DNA from: Macrothele yani
Lineage: Eukaryota; Arthropoda; Arachnida; Araneae; Macrothelidae
Assembly: GCA_039090855.1 (NCBI GenBank)
Contig: CM077034.1
Location: forward strand, 231,325,005-231,389,004
DNA: 64,000 nucleotides
Reading direction: 5' to 3'
Under the pieces are notes generated by a model. The model was given only the letters and a program-made list of their open reading frames with translations. It was not told the DNA's origin and searched no databases. Below, in pieces: positions 21,664 through 33,060 of this stretch (position 1 is its first letter; each line of letters begins with the position of its first letter). The translations under genes were made by a program, and so were the position numbers.

Positions 21664-22952
21664 CACAGTGCGTCAAAGAATTTTTAAGACTGGGTCTGTA
21701 AAATGAAATAGAAACAAGAAATTATAATTTGTTTCGGTTTGTTATTCAAAATAAGTCGCTCCGGCTTCAATACACTTGTTACAGCGATTTAATAATGATT
21801 CGAATGCCTGTTCCAGTTCACTTTGCGGAATTGCCTCCAAAGCACGCGTCGAAGCTGCTTCTATGGTCGAAATATCATCAAAATAACACCCTTTTAACGT
21901 CATTTTAAGTTTTAGGAACAAAGAAAAGTCGCAGGGTGCTACATCAGGCGAATACGGTGAATGATTCAACACACTGACGTTATGTTTCGCCAAAAATCTA
22001 CGAACAAGAAGTGAGGTGTTGAATTATCGTGCAGCAGACACCAGCTGTTTTCATCTCGATATTCTGGACGAATGCGACGAATTCTGCCCATCTAACGCCT
22101 CAAAACATTTAAATAAAACTCACCAGTAATTGTGTGTCCACTTGGAACAAATTCTTTGCGGATAATACCCTTACTATCGAAGAATGTAATGAGCATTGTT
22201 TTGATTTTCGATGGAACTTTTCTTGTTTTTTTTCGTTTGTGGTGAGTTTTTTTACTTCCATTCCGCACTTTGTCGCTTTGTTTTAGTATCATATTGAAAG
22301 CACCATGTTTCATCACCTGTAACAATCGATTTTAAGAAGTTTGGATCATTTTCAGCGGCTGAAATGATGTCTCTGCAATGTGCACTTCTCCTTGATTTTT
22401 GTTCATTGGTTAACGTGTGTGGAACAAATTTAGCACAGACTTTTGTTTTGCCAAAATCTTCATGCAGGATGGTTCGAATCGTTTCTTTGTTGATGTTTAA
22501 AGACTCTTCCATCATTCTTAGTGACGCACATCGATTGTTTGCCACGAAATCGCGCACTTTTCAATAATCTCAGGTGTCCTAGATGAACTTGGTCTTCCGG
22601 TATGCTTATCATCTTCTAGCTTCCAAAAACGTTTGTGCCACAGGAAAACATTTGATCTACTTAAACAAAACTCACCGTAAACTTGTTTCATCATTTGGTA
22701 CGTAGGCACTTTTATCAAGTTTTGCGTTAAATTTAATAACAGCTCTTTGTTTCATCTTAATAATTGAACATGAAAAAAATTTGACTTCTCTAATGAACGG
22801 CCGTTTCGTTTGAGTTACTTTAACAACTGCGCAGTACTTTTGGCAGAAAGCAAGCAGATGGTCACGGTTTATAACGCATTCGCGATTACACTGGTGGCGC
22901 CACCGTAGGCTGAAATCTAGCGCCAGTCTTAAAAATTCTTTGACGCACTGTG
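21664..22952 (-). mobile_element. Mariner element
   Basis: Long inverted termini CACAGTGCGTCAAAGAATTT and its complement AAATTCTTTGACGCACTGTG, about 30 bp nearly perfect, with TA beside the left end and TTA beside the right. Length 1289 bp, typical of mariner. One minus-strand transposase gene, broken. Confidence 0.88.
21742..22757 (-). pseudogene. Mariner transposase (DD34D type), frameshifted
   Basis: Readable in order on the minus strand: N-terminal MKQRAVIKFNAKLDKSAYVP; HTH part with SRSNVFLWHKRF and GRPSSSRTPEIIEK; VTGDETWCFQYDTKTKRQS (first Asp); FDSKGIIRKEFVPSGHTITG; LLHDN (second Asp); HSPYSPDVAPCDFSLFLKLK (third Asp, the mariner hallmark); and the C-terminus ending in GATYFE. Roughly 340 codons overall, in at least three frames. 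Among the better preserved DNA transposons here. Confidence 0.88.
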
Positions 22953-23269
22953 TTACTTGGATGTACGGTCTAATTTTACCATTGAAGGTGGGTGTATAGC
23001 AATGCCCGAAAGGCCTCATGTGTGTCACTGCTTTTAATAGTTTTAACTAATGTACTTTTAATTTATTTTATCATGCAACTAGATGGAAGTCGTTGATTCT
23101 AATAATTTTTAGCAGATGATCTGTGGATTATACGACGAAAATTACAGTACTTAGCATCAGCTTTTTAATGTTGAAACAGAAGCATTTTTTGTTTAGCATG
23201 CCATTTCATTAATGGTGCATGTTGAAAATATGTATATCAGATTTAATGCTAATTTATAACATTCCGTAG
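22953..23269. other. Intronic sequence upstream of candidate exon 2
   Basis: AT-rich, no repeat family recognised. Ends with the acceptor 'ttataacattccgtag'. The polypyrimidine tract is weak. Confidence 0.45.
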
Positions 23270-23380
23270 ATGCTTCACCCTCAAGCCCTGGAAAATTGCC
23301 CTTTCTTTCTGGAGTTTTCCCACCCACTCCTTCAAGGTCTACTGGATTTATTCCTTATAATCCAGCCTCCCCGTTTTCAG
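23270..23380 (+). CDS. Candidate host-gene exon 2 (Pro/Ser-rich)
   Basis: 111-nt open block bounded by AG at 23268-23269 and a consensus donor CAG|GTAAGA. Reading in the phase left by the exon at 5713-5894 gives an uninterrupted DASPSSPGKLPFLSGVFPPT then PSRSTGFIPYNPASPFS. It again leaves in phase 1. Length is a multiple of three. The product is not identified. About 30 bp downstream a second 'ccacccctttttcag|GTAAGG' resembles the exon end and could be an alternative donor or a tiny local duplication. Confidence 0.6.
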
Positions 23381-23446
23381 GTAAGAGACATATTCAATTT
23401 CTTTTATTCAGCCCTCTCTCCACCCCTTTTTCAGGTAAGGTCATAT

Positions 23447-24436
23447 ATTAATATTATTAATAACATATATGAAAATGCAAGTGCAAACATTCGGCTGTTT
23501 GAAAATACAACACATATAAAAAATTGGAAAGGGAGTGAGACAAGGTGACACCATATCTCCGAAGCTCTTTAATACAACATTGGAAAATGTCTTTCAATCA
23601 CTAAACTGGGAAAACAAGGGGATAAAGATTAATGGAGATTATCTAACCCACCTTCGTTTTGCTGATGACGTAGTCATTTTTGCAACTACCCCATCAGAGC
23701 TGCAGAGTATGATCCAGGAACTTGCTGACAAGAGTAAAGAAGTGGGATTAAAAATGAACTTTCAGAAGACAAAAGTGATGTTCAATGCTTTTACAAGAAA
23801 TGAAGATTTATCGATTGATGGAGAAAAGCTGGAGATAACAGACACGTGCGTTTATCTTGGACAGCAGATATCAAGTGAGGGTCACATTGATGAAGAAATT
23901 AATCGGCGTACAAAACTTGCCTGGAGAGCTTTTGGAAGAAACAGCATAATTTTCAAGAGCAATATGCCATTATGTCTTAAAAGAAAAGTGTTTGATCAAT
24001 GCATCCTTCCAGTGCTTACGTATGGTGCAGAGACGTGGACCATAGCTAAAAGAGACATACAAAGGATGCAGACAACTCAAAGCAGCATGGAGAGGTGCAT
24101 GCTTGGTGTAACCAGGAGAGACAAGAAGAAGAACTCGTGGATCCGAAAAACGACAAGACATCATGATCAGAGTTAAATCCCTGAAATGGCAATGGGCTGG
24201 ACATACTGCCAGAAGGACAGATCATCGATGGACAGCCGAAATTTTAGATTGGATTCCAAGGGACAGGAAAAGACCCAGAAGAAGACCACATGGAAGATGG
24301 GTGGATGAAATTCGAAAGTGTGCAGGGGTGACATGGAGGAGACTGGCACAAGACAGGCCGTTGTGGAGGAAACTTGGGGAGACCTTCGTCCAGCAGTGGA
24401 TTGATAATGGTTGACAATGATGATGATGATGATATA
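23447..24436 (+). mobile_element. RTE-type LINE (family A), 5'-truncated
   Basis: Begins inside the RT (NIINNIYENASANIRLFE) and ends with the (TGATGA)n tail typical of RTE elements at 24418-24433. Inserted next to exon 2 in the intron and directly followed by the 88/96-bp satellite. A more decayed copy of the same family is at 59800-60905. Confidence 0.88.
23535..24414 (+). pseudogene. RTE LINE ORF2 C-terminal half (RT palm to C-terminus)
   Basis: First frame (to 24176): VRQGDTISPKLFN (RT motif 4 region), HLRFADDVVIFA with the catalytic FADD at about residues 42-45, KMNFQKTKVMFN, CVYLGQQISSEG and LPVLTYGAETWTI. A one-base frameshift near 24163 moves to a second frame: LKWQWAGHTARRTDHRWTAE, IPRDRKRPRRRPHGRWVDEI and LAQDRPLWRKLGE, the classic RTE C-terminus. 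Stop TGA at 24412-24414. Very well preserved apart from the frameshift and missing 5' half. Confidence 0.9.
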
Positions 24437-24466
24437 TTATACATACAATATGTGCGGTTTACGTTG

Positions 24467-24572
24467 GATGTACGTTGCTCTTAATCTCTTTGGGGATTTG
24501 GGAAGAAGACACCATGTAATAGAAGACATCATGTCAGACACTATGTAATGTTTTGAACATGTAAAATAATAT
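24467..24572. repeat. First monomer of the 88/96-bp satellite, split by a solo LTR
   Basis: Carries 'acgttgctcttaatctcttt' and 'gaacatgtaaaataatat', the same motifs as the array at 25851-28420, and stops exactly at the LTR target ATAT. Confidence 0.85.
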
Positions 24573-25850
24573 TGTTACGAGCTTTGGGCCTTAGATGTCA
24601 GGATGCCCAATTATTTTCCGGACTGCGATTCGAATCACTGGATCCGCCAATACCTCGTTAGCCAATTAGCCAACACAGTACACCAATAAACCAATGGAGG
24701 CACAGTATAACAATTAAAACAGGGATTTAATAGATATATGCATACATTACACCGGATTCTTCATCTAATAGGAGAAGCTATAATTTTCGGCCAGCTTTGA
24801 CCCTCTTCGGTGTTTCAGAAAATATGTCCTAACAAAAAGTCTGATCATTCACAACGAACCGCAAAGAAAATACTGATAAAAAGTACTCACAAATATCCTC
24901 GAGTATCCAAAGTATTGACGACACCAACAAACACAAACACTCACACGGGTAGTTTGATCTTAACTTCCATCACCGCTCATTCTTTGCTGTGGCCAAAACG
25001 ACGTCGTCCCTAGTCGCTGGATGCGCGCGCTCAGACACACACACAAAAGTTTTTCTCCCCTCTTTCTTCACGAAGAGGCTAGCGGTTACTTCAGACGTTC
25101 TATGTCTGCAGGGGGGGGGGTCCTCCGTTCCTGTATAAGGCATTTCTCCCCTCTCTCTCTCTCTCTCTCTGGATGAGCGAGGAGATTCCGTAATTATTTT
25201 GTCTCTCCCTGCATTTCACCTGAAATGGCTCCTCACGGCAGGTATCGATGGTCCGGCAAGGTGAAGAAAGTTCCCTGGCAAATCTGTTGCTGGTTAGTCC
25301 ACAGCTTATGTTTTTAGCTTACTTCAGTTCTTATGCTCAGAATTGCAAGAGCATAGCAGACGGCAAGCATTTTTTTCTAGCACGAGAAGAAATCGAGGCC
25401 CAGTTATCTCGACTATCAAACGAGATCTGCAACTCAACAACAATCTCCCGTCTCCAAAAAGTTCATAAGCGGTGAATTCTACCACTTGAAACCGCGACAT
25501 ATTTATTGTATACCGCTCTTCAAATCCAAGAGCTTTCCCATTGTCTCGCGCGCGTCACAGACAAAAGCTTCAAACGCTTTTCCCATCCAAACATTTTTGA
25601 GTCATGGGAAATAGCTTTTAAACTCTGACCCGTCCCATTTCCGTTTATGGGCTCTTTGTTCTCGTGGCAAACACCTGCAACTCGCCACTGGAATTCCAAG
25701 TGCCAGCAGATCTTTTCTTAATATACCGCCCCTCGCAAGTGCTTAAATTATAACTCTCTGTTAATTAAAAACCCCCAATCAAGTTTCAATTACCGTTAAT
25801 TAGCCACGCATCTCGCCAATTAATTATGCGAGGGGGGGGGGATCGTCACA
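24573..25850 (+). mobile_element. Solo LTR (1278 bp) with 4-bp target duplication
   Basis: Begins TGTTACGAGC and ends GATCGTCACA (TG...CA ends, with TGT/ACA symmetry). ATAT flanks both sides (24569-24572, 25851-25854) and lies within the satellite monomer 'aaaataatattttt', so the satellite is cleanly interrupted. No coding capacity inside; there is a CT microsatellite near 25148 and two G runs. A 4-bp duplication would suit Ty3/gypsy or BEL-like retroelements. Orientation is assigned only by convention. Confidence 0.75.
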
Positions 25851-28420
25851 ATATCTTTAAATGTTTAATTTCAGACGTATGTCGTTTTTAATCTCTTTGG
25901 GGCTTTGAGAAGAAGACACCATGTAATAGGAAACACTATGTGATGTTTTGAACATGTAAAATAATATTTTTGACCGTTTAATTTGTTACGTATGTTGCTC
26001 TTAATCTCTTTGGGGCTTTGGGAAAAAGACACTGGGATTTTTTGAACACGTGAAATAATATTTTTGAATGTTCAATTTGTGACGTACATCGCTCTTAATC
26101 TCTTTGGGAAAAAGACACTGTGTAATTTTGTGAACACGTAAAATAATATTTTTGAATGTTCAATTTGTGACGTACGTCGATCTTAATCTTTTTGGGGCTT
26201 TGGGAAGAAGACACCATGTAATGATTTGAACATGTAAAATAATATTTTTGAGTGGTTACTTTGTGACGTACATCGCTCTTAATCTCTTTGGGAAAAAGAC
26301 ACTATGTAATTTTTTGAACACGTAAAATAATATTTTTGAATGTTCAATTTGTGACGTACGTCGTTCTTAATCTTTTTGGGGCTCTGGGAAGAAGACACCA
26401 TGTAATGATTTGAACATGTAAAATAATATTTTTGAGTGGTTAATTTGTGACGTACGTCGCTCTTAATCTCTTTGGGAAAAAGACACTATGTAATTTTTTG
26501 AACACGTAAAATAATATTTTTGAATGTTCAATTTGTGACGTACGTCGTTCTTAATCTTTTTGGGGCTCTGGAAAGAAGACACCATGTAATGATTTGAACA
26601 CGTAAAATAATATTTTTGAATGTTCAATTTGTGACGTAAGTCGTTCTTAATCTTTTTGGGGCTCTGGGAAGAAGACACCATGTAATGATTTGAACATGTA
26701 AAATAATATTTTTGAGTGGTTAATTTGTGACGTACGTCGCTCTTAATCTCTTTGGGAAAAAGACACTACGTAATTTTTTGAACACGTAAAATAATATTTT
26801 TGAATGTTCAATTTGTGACGTACGTCGTTCTTAATCTTTTTGGGGCTTTGGGAAGAAGACACCATCTAATGATTTGAACATGTAAAATAATATTTTTGAA
26901 TGGTTAATTTGTGACGTACGTCGCTCTTAATCTCTTTGGGAAAAAGACACTATGTAATTTTTTGAACACGTAAAATAATATTTTTGAATGTTCAATTTGT
27001 GACGTACGTCGTTCTTAATCTTTTTGGGGCTCTGGGAAGAAGACACCATGTAATGATTTGAACATGTAAAATAATATTTTTGAATGGTTAATTTGTGACG
27101 TACGTCGCTCTTAATCTCTTTGGGAAAAAGACACTATGTAATTTTTTGAACACGTAAAATAATATTTTTGAATGTTCAATTTGTGACGTACGTCGTTCTT
27201 AATCTTTTTGGGGCTCTGGGAAGAAGACACCATGTAATGATTTGAACATGTAAAATAATATTTTTGAGTGGTTAATTTGTGACGTACGTCGCTCTTAATC
27301 TCTTTGGGAAAAAGACACTATGTAATTTTTTGAACACGTAAAATAATATTTTTGAATGTTCAATTTGTGACGTACGTCGTTCTTAATCTTTTTGGGGCTC
27401 TGGGAAGAAGACACCATGTAATGATTTGAACACGTAAAATAATATTTTTGAATGTTCAATTTGTGACGTACGTCGATCTTAATCTTTTTGGGGCTTTGGG
27501 AAGAAGACACCATGTAATGATTTGAACATGTAAAATAATATTTTTGAATGGTTAATTTGTGACGTACATCGCTCTTAATCTCTTTGGGAAAAAGACACTA
27601 TGTAATTTTTTGAACACGTGAAATAATATTTTTGAATGTTCAATTTGTGACGTACGTCGTTCTTAATCTTTTTGGGGCTTTGGGAAGAAGACACCATGTA
27701 ATGATTTGAACATGTAAAATAATATTTTTGAGTGGTTAATTTGTGACGTACGTCGCTCTTAATCTCTTTGGGAAAAAGACACTATGTTATTTTTTGAACA
27801 CGTAAAATAATATTTTTGAATGTTTAATGTGTGACGTAGATCGCTCTTAATCTCTTTAGGGCTTTGGGAAGAAGACACTATGTAATTTTTTGAACACAAA
27901 ATATTTTTGAATGTTTAATTTGTGACGTATGTCGCTGTTAATCTCTTTGGATCTTTGGGAAAAAGACACTGTGATTTTTGGAACACGTGAAATAATATTT
28001 TTGAATGTTCAATTTGTGACGTACGTCGCTCTTAATCTTTTTGGGGCTTTGGGAAGAAGACACCATGTAATGATTTGAACATGTAAAATAATATTTTTGA
28101 GTGGTTAATTTGTGACGTACGTCGCTCTTAATCTCTTTGGGAAAAAGACACTATGTTATTTTTTGAACACGTAAAATAATATTTTTGAATGTTTAATGTG
28201 TGACGTAGATCGCTCTTAATCTCTTTAGGGCTTTGGGAAGAAGACACTATGTAATTTTTTGAACACAAAATATTTTTGAATGTTTAATTTGTGACGTATG
28301 TCGCTCTTAATCTCTTCGGGGCTTTGGGAAGATGACACCATGTAATAGAAGACACTATGTAATATTTTGAACATGTAAAATAATATATTTGATTTTGTGA
28401 CGTACGTCGCTCTTCATCTC
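25851..28420. repeat. Dimeric 88+96-bp satellite, about 14 dimers
   Basis: The marker 'gacgtacgtcg' recurs at alternating spacings of 88 and 96 bp (26081, 26169, 26265), giving a 184-bp dimer. The long monomer has an extra 'ggggct' segment and GAAGAAGACACCATG; the short one has GGAAAAAGACACTATG. The end at 28380-28410 is more degenerate. Frames of about 72 codons (for example 27295-27513) are artefacts. Confidence 0.93.
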
Positions 28421-28542
28421 CTTGGAGGGCTTAAGCCCCCAAAGCCCCTCTTTGGGTGCCCCAATGGGAGACAGTGCACCCTGCAACAGCAAGAAAATAG
28501 TTTCAATGCTTCCGGTCCTGAGACACAGAGCTTGTTGATAAA

Positions 28543-28688
28543 TTGAGCTGTGGGAGACCAGTCGCCATCAACAGCAAAGCCCTGCATCCAGCTGTTGAAC
28601 AGCACCCACGAATCAGCACTAAACGATTAGTGGAGGAGGTCCGTGCATCACAAACCACCATCCTTCATCACCTACACCAGTTCGGTTT
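28543..28688 (+). pseudogene. Mariner transposase N-terminal HTH fragment
   Basis: Reads GRPVAINSKALHPAVEQHPR then ISTKRLVEEVRASQTTILHHLHQFG, the second helix-turn-helix of a mariner transposase. It is cut after HLHQFGF by the foldback element; the next part of the same gene begins at 31221. Confidence 0.75.
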
Positions 28689-28914
28689 CGGTCCCGGACG
28701 ATTCGTCCAACGACGACTGGTCCAATGTCCGATTCGTCCAATGCCGATTCGTCCAATGGTACGATTGGTCCAACGCCGATTCGTCCAATGGTATCATCTT
28801 ACCAACAGTAAACTGTTTTATTTTCCAGAAATGAATAAGGATTTAAATTATTCTGCTCATTATATCCTTTTGAAAGATCATTTCCGTATATTTGATAATT
28901 GTAAACATTTTACA

Positions 28915-29740
28915 TAAACCTGGTAAAAGGCACTCAATGGAGCATTTCTCAGCTGTTTGCAAAGCACCTAGGCGCGGGTCTTTTTAGAATATTTTAAGTT
29001 AAAACTCAGATATTTGGTATTTGTAAACCTTTTATAAAACCTTATAGAAGGCACTCATTGTATCATTTATCAGGCCTTTATACAAGGCGCCTAGGCCGCG
29101 GGCCTTTTTAGAAGATTTTAAGTTACGACCTAGATATTTGGTATTTGTAAACATATGATAAAACCTTATAAAAGGCATTCAACGGATCATTTCTCAGCTC
29201 TCTACCAAGCACCGAGGCCGCGGGCCTTTTTGGAAGACTTTAAGTTACAACCTAGGTATTTGGTATTTGTAAATATGTTATAAAATCTAATAAAAGGCAC
29301 TCATCGTATCATTTCTTAGCTCTTTACACGCACCTAGGCCTAGGCCTTTTAACACTTTTTATTCTACTGATGTCATATTCTAAGGTGTAAGTAAAGTTAA
29401 AAATACTAGCATAACATTAGTAAGTTTTCTTGATAGGTAAACGTTATGAATCTGACATCGGTAGGATAAAAACTGTCAAAAAGGCATAGGTCTAGGGCCT
29501 GTGAATTAATATTTCGTGCTTAAGTAAAAGCGCAATATTTTTATAACTTGATTTAATATATAAACGTTATGAATATGACATCGGTAGAATACAAAGTGCT
29601 AAAAAGGCCTAGGCTTATAGCCTATGAATTAATATTTCGTGCTTAAGTAAAAGCGCAATATTATTAATTTGATTTGATATGTAAACGTTATGGATATGAC
29701 ATCGCTAGAATAAAAATTGTGAAAAGGCCTCTGTCCGAAC
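28915..29740. repeat. Internal minisatellites of FB-1
   Basis: Two types. Up to about 29340, units of about 124 bp with 'atttggtatttgtaaac' and 'cacctaggccgcgggccttt' (about 3-4 copies). From 29340 to 29740, units of about 120 bp with 'gaattaatatttcgtgctta' and 'atgacatcggtagaataaaa' (3 copies). The same two types in the same order occupy the loop of FB-2. Confidence 0.85.
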
Positions 29741-30049
29741 CCGACCAGAACGTTTCCATTGGCCAGTTGGCGGAACCCCACTGCATGCTACAAACAGAAA
29801 CGGAAAACTAGTATTTTATATTATTTCATGCAAAAGAGAAGCAATGAAGTTAATTGAACGGCTCGTACATTAGTAACTTCATACGGCAGCAAGGACAGTA
29901 AAAAAAAAACTGTAACCACAATATTACGCATGAAATGTAACATTATTTTACATTCTTTGTACTACCGGCACTTTCGTATAACATCGGAGATAAAATCAGT
30001 ACAGTTGAGATTTTTATAACATGAGTAGCACATTGAACAGATAGGACGG

Positions 30050-31211
30050 AATTGGACCAATCGTCCATTGGACGAATCGGCATTGGACCAATCGTCCCAT
30101 TGGACGAATCGGCATTGGACCAATCGTCCCATTGGACGAATCGGCATTGGACCAATCGTACCTTTGGACCAATTGTCCATTGGACGAATCGGCATTGGAC
30201 CAATCGTCCCATTGGACAAATCGTACCTTTGGACGAATCGTACCTTTGGACCAATTGTCCATTGGACGAATCGGCATTGGATCAATCGGCATTGGACCAA
30301 TCGTCCCATTGGACGAATCGGCATTGGACCAATCGTACCATTGGACGAATCGTACCTTTGGACTAATTGTCCATTGGACGAATCGGCATTGGACCAATCG
30401 TACCTTTGGACGAATCGTACCTTTGGACCAATTGTCCATTGGACGAATCGGCATTGGATCAATCGGCATTGGACCAATCGTCCCATTGGACGAATCGGCA
30501 TTGGACCAATCGTACCATTGGACGAATCGTACCTTTGGACTAATTGTCCATTGGACGAATCGGCATTGGACCAATCGTACCTTTGGACGAATCGTACCTT
30601 TGGACCAATTGTCCATTGGACGAATCGGCATTGGATCAATCGGCATTGGACCAATCGTCCCATTGGACGAATCGGCATTGGACCAATCGTACCATTGGAC
30701 GAATCGTACCTTTGGACTAATTGTCCATTGGACGAATCGGCATTGGACCAATCGTACCTTTGGACGAATCGTACCTTTGGACCAATTGTCCATTGGACGA
30801 ATCGGCATTGGATCAATCGGCATTGGACCAATCGTCCCATTGGACGAATCGGCATTGGACCAATCGTCCATTGGACGAATTGGCATTGGACCAATCGTCC
30901 CATTGGACGAATCGGCATTGGACCAATCGTACCTTTGGACCAATTGTCCATTGGACGAATCGGCATTGGACCAATCGTCCCATTGGACGAATCGGCATTG
31001 GACCAATCGTACCTTTGGACGAATCGTACCTTTGGACCAATTGTCCATTGGACGAATCGGCATTGGATCAATCGGCATTGGACCAATCGTCCCATTGGAC
31101 GAATCGGCATTGGACCAATCGTACCATTGGACGAATCGTACCTTTGGACTAATAGTCCATTGGACGAATCGGCATTGGACCAATCGTCGTTGGACGAATC
31201 GTACCAGACCC
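30050..31211. repeat. Right arm of FB-1: 15-17-bp modules in a 177-bp higher-order repeat
   Basis: Continuous modules such as CATTGGACGAATCGG and CATTGGACCAATCGT. A marker variant 'ggatcaatcgg' recurs at 30281, 30458, 30635 and 30812, giving an exact 177-bp higher-order period. The module lacks stop codons in most frames, producing open frames of up to 450 codons on both strands (for example 29962-31314); these are not genes. Confidence 0.92.
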
Positions 31212-31220
31212 GTTCGGTTT

Positions 31221-31560
31221 TCACTCCAGATATCCGCAAATGTTTCCCATGAGTTGAACCTAAAGCAAGTTGAGAAGAATATCCCTCTGTGTTGAGAATT
31301 GCTGCAAAATCCACTTAAGGACTGGATTTGGCGGAGAATCGTAACAAATGATGAGAAGTGTGTCTTCCTAGGTTATCCTGATACCGGAAACCAATGGCTG
31401 CGGTCAGTGGATGAAGCTCAAGCAGTGGTTCAAAACGAGCGTTTTGAAGTGCAGACAATGTTGTGTGTATGGTGGAATTTCAAGGATCCTGTCCACTGGG
31501 AGGGTAAGGTGATGAGGCATCAGCTTGCTCCGTCCTGTTGCGTACTCTGCAAGGATTAAT
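31221..31560 (+). pseudogene. Mariner transposase, middle part
   Basis: Continues the gene cut by FB-1: WRRIVTNDEKCVF is a degraded TGDEKWV/first catalytic Asp block, QWLRSVDEAQ follows, and MLCVWWNFKDPVHWE is the strand before the second Asp. It stops at about 31560, where LINE ORF1 sequence begins. Stops and frame changes are present. Confidence 0.7.
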
Positions 31561-33060
31561 GGAACTCATATATTTACGGTAACAATCCCGATCTAGGGAC
31601 CGCAGATTCGGACACACCGACAGGTGGTGCTAACTGGAGAGGTCATACACAATGGACCGTGCCGCTATTGAGAGACCTCTGGGAGATAGATCGGTTCGCC
31701 ACTCGAACTTTTTTGGGCCGAAGCCTTTAATCCATAATAAAGCATTGACATTACAAAGATACATGGTTCAACAGCAAAATTACGGTAAATGCACCCAGGT
31801 TACTAAAGTACAGACACAGAGGACGCACATTATGCGTCTTACAAATTAAAATGTTTGGGAGTGCAGTCCCATCTTGCTTGTCCCATCGCATGGCGACTAG
31901 CCATAGTCAGTCCTGGCTCGAAGTCTCTCTAGTTCCCTCCGCAGACTAGGACAGTCTGGATCCATGCTGAAGTGTGTGGTCTCGATTTTGAGGTTGAACT
32001 TTTCGTTTGCACTTTGGCAATCGGGGCACTTCGGTTCGTTCTGACATGTCTGGGGTGCCTGTGAACCCTCCTGGCCGCATCGGGCACAGGACTCGGACTC
32101 TGCTGTGCACTTGTCCCGGTGGCGACCAAACCCATTGCATTTGAAGCAACGGGTTTCCCCGCAAGAACTCCTTGCAGGAGTGCACCTGCCAACCAAGGTT
32201 TACTTTCCCTTTCTTCGTGAGGGTGCGGAAATCTACAGGGGCTAGCTCAAACCCTCCTGGCCGCATCGGGCACAGGACTCGGACTCTGCTGTGCACTTGT
32301 CCCGGTGGCGACCAAACCCATTGCATTTGAAGCAACGGGTTTCCCCGCAAGAACTCCTTGCAGGAGTGCACCTGCCAACCAAGGTTTACTTTCCCTTTCT
32401 TCGTGAGGGTGCGGAAATCTACAGGGGCTAGCTCAAACACCCAGTGTCTTTTCCCCCTTTTACCCTTAATTGGGAAGAGAACTCTGCTGCTGCTATCTGG
32501 TTCTTTCAGCCCATTCTGGCAGATCAGTTCTTTATAAACCTGCTTAGAGTCTTCGGTCTCAATCCCATAAGCTATTAGCTTAGGGAGTCTCCTTCGTGGC
32601 AGCTTCGGAATGAAATGGTGCTTCAGTTTGGGAAAATCATCGAAACTTTCCAATGAAACCGTTTACCCTTTCGCCTCAGTGCATTCGATTAGCACACCTC
32701 TCTTAGATACCTTTTTTACTCCTTTAATTTCGGTACCCAGGGCCTTTGGGATAAACACCTGCAGCGCCAACTCCCTCACCTTTGCCGAGGATTTGATCGG
32801 ATCCTTAGGGTAGAGGATGACGGCGTGGCTTGCTTGTGGTCTCTCGGGCACTACGGGAGCCTGCCTCCTCCTGACGGCCTCTGCGTGCGTCTTAGTCTCT
32901 TTGACCGGCACTCTCCTTTCTCCTTCCGCCAGTCTTCCTTTCAGTTCCTCCATTTGCAGCGACTGCTTTGTCATGTGCTCCAGCATCCAATCCAGAAGCG
33001 TGTGGACGCATTAGGCCCCTCACACTACGTGAGATTCTGGTCGTGGGACTGTCCGTGAGC
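31561..33060 (-). mobile_element. LINE fragment carrying ORF1, inserted in the mariner
   Basis: Minus-strand non-LTR retrotransposon piece consisting of an ORF1 remnant and about 340 bp downstream of it without recognised coding. No RT is present. Mariner sequence lies on both sides (to 31560 and from about 33060), so this is a second insertion into the same mariner; exact borders and target duplication were not resolved. Confidence 0.6.
31897..32986 (-). pseudogene. LINE ORF1 (gag-like, zinc-knuckle) with in-frame duplication
   Basis: N-terminal coiled-coil-like segment (MLEHMTKQSLQMEELKGRLA), then HAVILYPKDPIKSSAKVREL and VFIPKALGTEIKGVKKVSKR-GVLIE, the conserved core of Jockey/CR1-type ORF1 proteins. 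Later CFKCNGFGRHRDKC and CARCGQEG are CCHC zinc knuckles that bind RNA. Bases 32066-32251 and 32252-32437 are a tandem 186-bp duplication (62 codons, in frame) that looks identical, so it is recent. A frameshift separates the core from the knuckles. Confidence 0.78.

Larger units (their letters stand above)
28689..31211. mobile_element. Foldback element copy 1 (FB-1), non-autonomous
   Basis: Inserted in a mariner transposase with the 9-bp direct repeat GTTCGGTTT at 28680-28688 and 31212-31220. Termini CGGTCCCGGACGATTCGTCC (left) and, read inverted from the right, GGGTCTGGTACGATTCGTCC. The left arm is short (about 105 bp) and the right arm long (30050-31211). Both are built of 15-17-bp modules RATTSGTCCAAWG plus a 2-4-nt spacer. 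The loop (28795-30049) holds two minisatellites and about 300 bp of unique sequence. No transposase gene. Same termini as 42130-45778. Confidence 0.85.

Noticed and set aside
21451..21666. 71-codon minus-strand frame before the mariner
   Set aside because: No motif and partly inside the mariner terminus.
29962..31314. Open frames of 387-450 codons on both strands in FB-1
   Set aside because: All frames are open because the 15-17-bp module has no stop codon; the peptides are simple permutations of the same few residues. Not genes.
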